Positions 7,636-11,502 of a DNA stretch of 11,502 nt are shown here, one piece after another. The stretch covers positions 1 to 11,502 of the forward strand of contig CACXFD010000136.1 in NCBI GenBank assembly GCA_902766845.1. Direction: 5' to 3'. The stretch comes from an uncultured Lachnospiraceae bacterium (GTDB lineage: Bacteria; Bacillota; Clostridia; Lachnospirales; Lachnospiraceae). The notes below the pieces were generated by a model. The model did no database searches, was not told the DNA's origin, and saw nothing but the letters and a program-made list of their open reading frames with translations. The first letter of the stretch is position 1; every line of letters starts with the position of its first letter. The translations under genes and the position numbers were made by a program.

Positions 7636-8883
7636 ATGGCCCAGAAGGAAGAACGCTCCGAAGTCCTGACGATGGATGTGTTCGAAGAAGCGGCGGAACT
7701 GGCGGAACGCCGGCTGCTTCCGACAAAGCTCGTCTTCAGCGACTATTACAGTCAGATGACCGGCTGCCGTGTGTATTTCAAGCCGGAGAACATGCAGGTC
7801 ACCGGCGCATACAAGGTGCGCGGCGCCCTTTATAAGATCCAGACGCTGTCGAAGGAGGAACGCGCCCGCGGATTGGTCACGGCCTCCGCCGGAAACCACG
7901 CGCAGGGCGTGGCCTGGGTCGCGCAGGAGATGGGGATCCCGGCCACGATCGTGATGCCGGCCCCGACCCCGTTCACGAAGGTGAACCGGGTGCGGGAGAT
8001 GGGCGCCGAGGTCCTGCTCGAAGGAAAGGACTATGACGAATCGCGCGCATACGCGGAAGACCTGGCGCGGGAATCCGGACGGACCTATATCCAGGCCTAT
8101 GACGATCCGGCCGTAGCGGCCGGACACGGAAGCCTGGCGATGGAGATCTTCAAGGAGCTTCCGACCGTCGACGTGATGCTGGTGCCGGTGGATGGCGGCG
8201 GGATCTGCGCCGGCGTGGCCACGCTCGCGAAGATGCTGAATCCGAAGATCCGTGTGATCGCCGCGGAGCCGGCCGGCGCGGCCTGCCTGACCGCTTCGCT
8301 CGAAGCCGGCCGGCCGGTGCCGATGCCGGAGATCAATACGATCGCGGACGGCTCCTCGATGCACGCGCCCGGCGAGCAGCTGTTCCCGTACATCCGCGAG
8401 AACGTGGACCAGGTCGTGACGGTCGAGGACGAAGAGCTGATCGTGGCCTTCCTTGACATGCTCGAACATCATAAGATGGTCGTCGAGAACGCCGGCCTCG
8501 TGACCGTGGCCGCGCTTCGCCATCTGGACCTGAAGAATAAAAAAATCGTCTGTGTGCTCGGAAACGGGAACATGGACATGATCACGATGGCCTCCATCGT
8601 CCAGCACGGCCTGATCCTGAAGGACCGGATCTTCACGGTGTCGGTCCTGCTGCCGGACAAGCCCGGCGAGCTCGCGAACATCGCGGGACTGGTCGCGCAG
8701 ATGCAGGGGAACGTGATCAAGCTGGAGCATAACCAGTTCGTGAGCCTGAACCGAAATACGGCCGTGGAGCTGCGCATCACGATCGAGGGCGACGGGACCG
8801 AACACAAGCATAAGCTCGTACGCGCCTTGGCGGATCACGGCTATATGCCGAAGCTGGTGCCGCTGTCCGGGTCGTTCCTGTGA
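7636..8883 (+). CDS. ilvA: Threonine ammonia-lyase (biosynthetic/catabolic PLP enzyme with C-terminal ACT domain)
   Basis: Enzymes of this family deaminate L-threonine to 2-oxobutyrate, feeding isoleucine synthesis or energy metabolism. The 415-residue product has a fold-type II PLP domain (about 15-325) and one ACT-like regulatory domain (about 331-405, from RIFTVSVLLPDKPGELANIAG), the layout of the shorter IlvA/TdcB-like type. The PLP lysine is Lys60 in NMQVTGAYKVRGA; SAGNHAQGVA is at 84-93. Two cofactor loops deviate from the family norm: the phosphate-binding Gly loop reads PVDGGGICAG (184-193), with Asp186 where Gly is usual, and the pyridine-nitrogen loop reads LGNGNMD (308-314), with Gly309 where a Ser is usual (SGGN). 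Family membership is clear, but substrate is less certain; serine deamination or a related lyase/racemase activity is possible. The gene ends the operon, 69 bp after ftsY, and is followed by a strong terminator. Confidence 0.88.
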   Translation: MAQKEERSEVLTMDVFEEAAELAERRLLPTKLVFSDYYSQMTGCRVYFKPENMQVTGAYKVRGALYKIQTLSKEERARGLVTASAGNHAQGVAWVAQEMGIPATIVMPAPTPFTKVNRVREMGAEVLLEGKDYDESRAYAEDLARESGRTYIQAYDDPAVAAGHGSLAMEIFKELPTVDVMLVPVDGGGICAGVATLAKMLNPKIRVIAAEPAGAACLTASLEAGRPVPMPEINTIADGSSMHAPGEQLFPYIRENVDQVVTVEDEELIVAFLDMLEHHKMVVENAGLVTVAALRHLDLKNKKIVCVLGNGNMDMITMASIVQHGLILKDRIFTVSVLLPDKPGELANIAGLVAQMQGNVIKLEHNQFVSLNRNTAVELRITIEGDGTEHKHKLVRALADHGYMPKLVPLSGSFL

Positions 8884-8932
8884 CGCAGGAGGCCCGGCGG
8901 GTACGGACAGGATACAAGGCCTGAAAGAGAGA

Positions 8933-8966
8933 AAGAGAGGACAGCCGCATGAGGCTGTCCTCTCTT
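8933..8966. terminator. Bidirectional intrinsic terminator between ilvA and rqcH
   Basis: A perfect 14-bp inverted repeat (8933-8946 with 8953-8966) encloses the 6-nt loop GCATGA. On the + strand the stem ends CTCTCTT and is followed by GTATTAT. On the - strand it is followed by a pyrimidine-rich tail, TCTCTCTTTC. It lies 49 bp after the ilvA stop and 6 bp beyond the rqcH stop, so it can end both convergent transcripts. The T-runs are interrupted by C or G, so efficiency may differ by direction. Confidence 0.88.
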
Positions 8967-8972
8967 GTATTA

Positions 8973-10769
8973 TCAGGATCTTTGTTCGGTGAGTCCGGCG
9001 ATCGACGGCGTGACGGTCATCGAATAGTTGGTGTGGTAGATCACGAAGCCGGGCCGGGCGCCCGGCACTTTGCGAAGCTCCCGGCGCTGCACGTAGTCCA
9101 CGTCCGCTTTTTTCGAATCACGGGCGCGCGAGTACCAGGCCGCGGCCGCGGCGGCTTCTTCATAGGCGCGGTCCGTCAGTTCGCGGCCGCCGCTCTTTAC
9201 GATCACATGGGATCCGGGCTGTCCTTTGATATGGAACCACCAGTCCGCGCCGGACGCGATGCGGAACGTGACTTCCTCGTTCTGCAGATTGTTCTTTCCG
9301 ACGTAGAGGTCGAACCCTTCCGACGTGAGATAGTGCAGGGGAAGGGCCGGCTTTTCCTTTCCGCCGCCCTTTCGTCCGGCCCGGCTCCCGTCCTTGCCGG
9401 CCGCTTTGCGCAGATAGCCGTACCGGGCCATCTCTTCCCGGATCTCGCGCAGGTCCGTTTCGCCGGAGGCCATATCCAGGGCGGCGCGGATCGAATCGAG
9501 GTGCTCGAGCGTCTGCTCCGTGTCCGCGATCTGGCCCTGCAGAGCCTCGAAGGTGCGCTTCTGCTTGCTGTAGCGCGCGTAGAAGCGGTTGGCGTTCTCC
9601 ATGGCGGACAGATCGGAGCGGAGCGGCACGCGCACCTGCGTCCCGTCGTAATAGTTGAGAAGCTCCGCCTCTTTGGCGCCGTCGGGAATCTGATGCGCGT
9701 AGGCCGTGATCAGTTCGCCGTAGAGACGGTATTTGTCCCGGTCTTCGGTGTCCCGGAGCTGGCGCCGCTGCAGATCCAGCTTTTTGACCGTGCGTTCGTA
9801 GACGGTGTCCGCGGCGCGGCGCGTATCGGCCGAACGCTGGCGCAGCCTCTCCACGGCATTCTTCTCGGCGTAATACGCCTCCAGAAGGGCGCTGGGACTC
9901 TCAAACCGGCGCTGCGAGCGGTCCGGAGCGGACAGCTGGCCGGTCATCTCGATCGCGGACAGGTCCTTCGGATCCCCGTTCTCGCAGATCATGGCCGGCG
10001 CAAAGCGGCCGGAACGGATCTGCTCCGCGGCGGACAGAAAGGCGCGGGAAAGCGCATCGGCCTCCTCCGGGGAGAGGGCCGAGGCGATCCGTCCGGATTC
10101 GAGGGAAGACAGGCCGGACGCACGCGACGCGCGGAAGATGATCTCCTCCGCGGCCGGAAACGACAGTCCGGCGTAGCGTCCGGTCAGGAATTTTCCGAGC
10201 GGGAGCGGGGAGGCGGACAGGGCTTCCTTCAGGGAAGGCTCCGTCTCCGAGAGCGGATCGGCCTTTTTGAGCGCGTCCGGCAGGAAATACGGCCGGCCGG
10301 GGAGCACTTCGCGCAGCGAACTGACCGAAGAAGGCACGCGGCGCATGGCGTCCAGGATGGTGCCGCCCGCGTCGCAGAAGATCAGGTTGCTGTATTTGCC
10401 CATCAGCTCCGCGATCAGATGCAGTTCTTCGATGTCCCCGAGCTCATTGCGGTGCGTGACGGCCAGATCCAGGATCCGTTCCATCCCGGGCTGGGAGACG
10501 GACACGATCTGACCTCCGTTCAGATGCTTGCGCAGCAGCATGCAGAAGGACGGGGCCGAGGCCGGGTTCGCGAACGACTGCTCGGTCAGGTACGCCAGAG
10601 GCAGTCCGGGCGAGCACGACAGCAGCAGTTTTTCGCTGTTCTTTTCTTTTTTGACGGTCAGTACGACCGCGTCTTTTTCCGGCTGCGAGACGCGGGCGAT
10701 GCGTCCGCCGACGAGGCGGGCGTCCAGCTCCGCGCGCAGCGCGGCGATCATGATTCCGTCGAAAGCCAT
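8973..10769 (-). CDS. rqcH: Ribosome quality control protein RqcH (NFACT family; YloA/fibronectin-binding-like)
   Basis: RqcH binds stalled 50S subunits carrying peptidyl-tRNA, recruits tRNA-Ala and adds C-terminal alanine tails that mark the nascent chain for degradation. Older annotations call it fibronectin-binding protein A. The product is 598 residues. It has an NFACT-N domain (1 to about 165) beginning MAFDGI with SFCMLLRKHLNGG (74-86); a helix-hairpin-helix region (about 190-240); paired coiled-coil helices (about 290-340 and 391-435); a basic Gly/Lys/Arg linker (about 458-474); and an NFACT-R domain (about 476-580) with DLYVGKNN and PGSHVIVKSGG. The tRNA-contact pair Asp97-Arg98 of B. 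subtilis and S. aureus is Glu97-Arg98 here. The start at 10769 matches the family N-terminus; GGGAG lies 10 nt upstream, a long spacing. A 17-residue upstream extension is possible but unlike the family. The + strand frame across the gene is a shadow. Confidence 0.95.
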   Translation of the reverse strand: MAFDGIMIAALRAELDARLVGGRIARVSQPEKDAVVLTVKKEKNSEKLLLSCSPGLPLAYLTEQSFANPASAPSFCMLLRKHLNGGQIVSVSQPGMERILDLAVTHRNELGDIEELHLIAELMGKYSNLIFCDAGGTILDAMRRVPSSVSSLREVLPGRPYFLPDALKKADPLSETEPSLKEALSASPLPLGKFLTGRYAGLSFPAAEEIIFRASRASGLSSLESGRIASALSPEEADALSRAFLSAAEQIRSGRFAPAMICENGDPKDLSAIEMTGQLSAPDRSQRRFESPSALLEAYYAEKNAVERLRQRSADTRRAADTVYERTVKKLDLQRRQLRDTEDRDKYRLYGELITAYAHQIPDGAKEAELLNYYDGTQVRVPLRSDLSAMENANRFYARYSKQKRTFEALQGQIADTEQTLEHLDSIRAALDMASGETDLREIREEMARYGYLRKAAGKDGSRAGRKGGGKEKPALPLHYLTSEGFDLYVGKNNLQNEEVTFRIASGADWWFHIKGQPGSHVIVKSGGRELTDRAYEEAAAAAAWYSRARDSKKADVDYVQRRELRKVPGARPGFVIYHTNYSMTVTPSIAGLTEQRS

Positions 10770-10788
10770 AGAAGATACACTCCCTTTT

Positions 10789-10818
10789 GCCCGCGCAGGC
10801 CGGTCGGCCCCGGCGGGC
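10789..10818 (-). other. GC-rich hairpin in the rqcH leader, just before the ribosome binding site
   Basis: GCCCGC at 10789-10794 pairs with GCGGGC at 10813-10818. An inner GGCC/GGCC stem (10798-10801 with 10806-10809) closes a 4-nt loop, with small mismatched segments between. In the rqcH mRNA it would form a few nt after the predicted transcript start and end 4 nt before GGGAG of the ribosome binding site. It is followed by A residues, not U, so it is not a terminator. It may influence translation or mRNA stability. Confidence 0.5.
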
Positions 10819-10832
10819 ACTTCGCAGAGGCC

Positions 10833-10861
10833 ATTATAGACGTTTTGCGGAGGACTTGCAA
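10833..10861 (-). promoter_or_regulatory. Predicted sigma-A type promoter of rqcH
   Basis: Read on the - strand, TTGCAA (10861-10856, 4 of 6 to the -35 consensus) and a consensus TATAAT (10838-10833) are separated by 17 bp. Transcription would start near 10826, giving a leader of about 57 nt. Confidence 0.78.
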
Positions 10862-10873
10862 TCGGTAAAACGT
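10840..10873. promoter_or_regulatory. Inverted repeat spanning the divergent -35 boxes, possible shared operator
   Basis: ACGTTTT at 10840-10846 and AAAACGT at 10867-10873 form a perfect 7-bp inverted repeat with a 20-bp spacer. It lies over the rqcH spacer and -35 box and touches the first base of the yicC -35 box. A dimeric regulator bound here would affect both promoters. No regulator is known from the window, and chance is not excluded. Confidence 0.3.
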
Positions 10874-10901
10874 TGACTTGCCATCATAAAAAGAATATAA
10901 T
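10873..10901 (+). promoter_or_regulatory. Predicted sigma-A type promoter of the yicC-family gene
   Basis: TTGACT at 10873-10878 (5 of 6 to consensus) and a consensus TATAAT at 10896-10901 are separated by 17 bp containing an A-rich tract. Transcription would start near 10908, leaving a short leader of about 22 nt with GGGAGG at 10919-10924, 6 nt before the ATG. This is the strongest promoter in the window. Confidence 0.88.
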
Positions 10902-10930
10902 AATTCTGATTATGTACCGGGAGGCATTCA

Positions 10931-11502
10931 ATGATCAGAAGCATGACCGGCTTCGGCCGCGGGGAAGCCGCGGACGAGTCGTATCGGATCACGGTCGAGG
11001 TGCGCGGCGTCAATCATCGCTATCTGGACGCCGGCATCAAGCTTCCCCGCAAGCTCCTCGCGTTTGAAGGGGAGATGCGGCAATGGCTGAAGACCTATGT
11101 GACACGCGGAAAGGTGGACGTGTTCGTGGCCTGCGAGGAGCTGGCCGGCAGCTCGGAGACCGTTTCCTATCATCCCGCCCTGGCGGAGAGCTATTATCAG
11201 GCGGTCTGCCGTCTGGCGCAGGACCTGTCGCTGACGCCGCCGTCGGACGCCCTGTCGATCGCCCGCATGCCGGACGTTCTGACGACGGAGCGGACGGAAG
11301 AGGATGAGGAGGTCCTGAAGGCGCTGCTGCATGAGGCGTCGGACCGCGCGTTTTCCGCCTTCGTACAGGCCCGGGAGCGGGAAGGAGAGGCACTGGCGGC
11401 GGATCTGCTCGCCAAGCTGGACGGCCTGCGCGGCCGTGCGCTCGCGATCGAAGCGCGTTCTCCCGAGATCCTGACCGAATACCGGGAAAAGCTGCGCGCC
11501 AA
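10931..11502 (+). CDS. YicC/YloC-family endoribonuclease, N-terminal part (3' end outside window)
   Basis: Members of the YicC family (YloC in B. subtilis) have been described as endoribonucleases, and E. coli YicC is linked to turnover of the sRNA RyhB. The frame stays open for 190 codons to the window end; the family is about 290 residues, so the conserved C-terminal third is not visible. The N-terminus MIRSMTGFGRGEA is the family hallmark, followed by ITVEVRGVNHRYLD (about 20-33), IKLPRKLLAFEGEMR and RGKVDVFV (about 59-66), then a helical region with a family-like spacing. The ATG at 10931 has GGGAGG 6 nt upstream and its own near-consensus promoter. In B. subtilis the homologue precedes remA, gmk and rpoZ, and yloA (rqcH) lies close by, so the divergent rqcH neighbour fits a conserved association. 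What follows this gene here cannot be seen. Confidence 0.93.
   Translation, partial: MIRSMTGFGRGEAADESYRITVEVRGVNHRYLDAGIKLPRKLLAFEGEMRQWLKTYVTRGKVDVFVACEELAGSSETVSYHPALAESYYQAVCRLAQDLSLTPPSDALSIARMPDVLTTERTEEDEEVLKALLHEASDRAFSAFVQAREREGEALAADLLAKLDGLRGRALAIEARSPEILTEYREKLRA

Noticed and set aside
7105..8838. 577-codon antisense frame spanning ftsY and ilvA
   Set aside because: It crosses two well-supported genes on the other strand and is His/Asp/Arg-rich in the way a shadow frame would be.
10769..10820. 17-residue N-terminal extension of rqcH
   Set aside because: The extension would lie in the leader hairpin and ribosome binding site, and the family begins at MAFDGI.
8949..10868. 639-codon open frame on the + strand over rqcH, longer than rqcH itself
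   Set aside because: It lies entirely antisense to a gene with clear NFACT motifs and its product has no recognisable domain. Long antisense frames are expected in GC-rich genes with biased third positions.
10892..10907. AGAAT/ATTCT inverted repeat over the yicC -10 box
   Set aside because: Only 5 bp per arm in very AT-rich sequence forced by the -10 consensus; chance is the simplest explanation.
10912..11067. Small frame beginning at ATG 10912 upstream of and overlapping the yicC-family gene
   Set aside because: It is out of frame with the conserved protein, starts only a few nt after the predicted transcript start and has no ribosome binding site.

Overview
The window is a compact, GC-rich stretch of bacterial chromosome with about 95% coding density and G/C-ending codons. 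Gene content and order point to the Bacillota, most likely a high-GC member of class Clostridia (Lachnospiraceae or a relative). The reasons are the block plsX-acpP-rnc-smc-ftsY, an RqcH of the Firmicutes type next to a YicC/YloC-family gene, a short FtsY, and strong purine-rich Shine-Dalgarno sites. The family-level placement is inference.

Layout. (1) 1-1071, +: the C-terminal two thirds of recN, cut by the window edge. (2) 1072-1161: a short leader with a good sigma-A type promoter overlapping the end of recN, an imperfect palindrome on its -10 box, and a GC-rich hairpin. (3) 1162-8883, +: a tightly packed run plsX, acpP, rnc, smc, ftsY, ilvA. The gaps are 5, 1, 8, 1 and 69 bp, and no terminator is visible until after ilvA, so it reads as one operon. 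(4) 8933-8966: a 14-bp perfect hairpin that can end transcription from both sides. (5) 8973-10769, -: rqcH, convergent with ilvA. (6) 10770-10930: a divergent promoter region with two near-consensus promoters whose -35 boxes are 11 bp apart. (7) 10931-11502, +: the N-terminal 190 codons of a YicC-family gene, cut by the window end.

How the genes work together. PlsX and ACP supply acyl-phosphate for phospholipid synthesis. RNase III processes double-stranded RNA. SMC compacts and segregates the chromosome. FtsY docks ribosomes at the membrane. The ilvA product makes 2-oxobutyrate from threonine. RqcH tags stalled nascent chains with alanine, and YicC-family proteins are endoribonucleases, so the divergent pair is an RNA and protein quality-control neighbourhood.

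I found no mobile element, CRISPR array, tRNA, rRNA, riboswitch, or clearly novel multi-gene system. The observations most worth a second look are altered cofactor-contact motifs in the threonine ammonia-lyase, the divergent rqcH/yicC control region, the palindrome on the plsX promoter, and the direct recN-plsX junction where spore-forming relatives usually carry spoIVB and spo0A.
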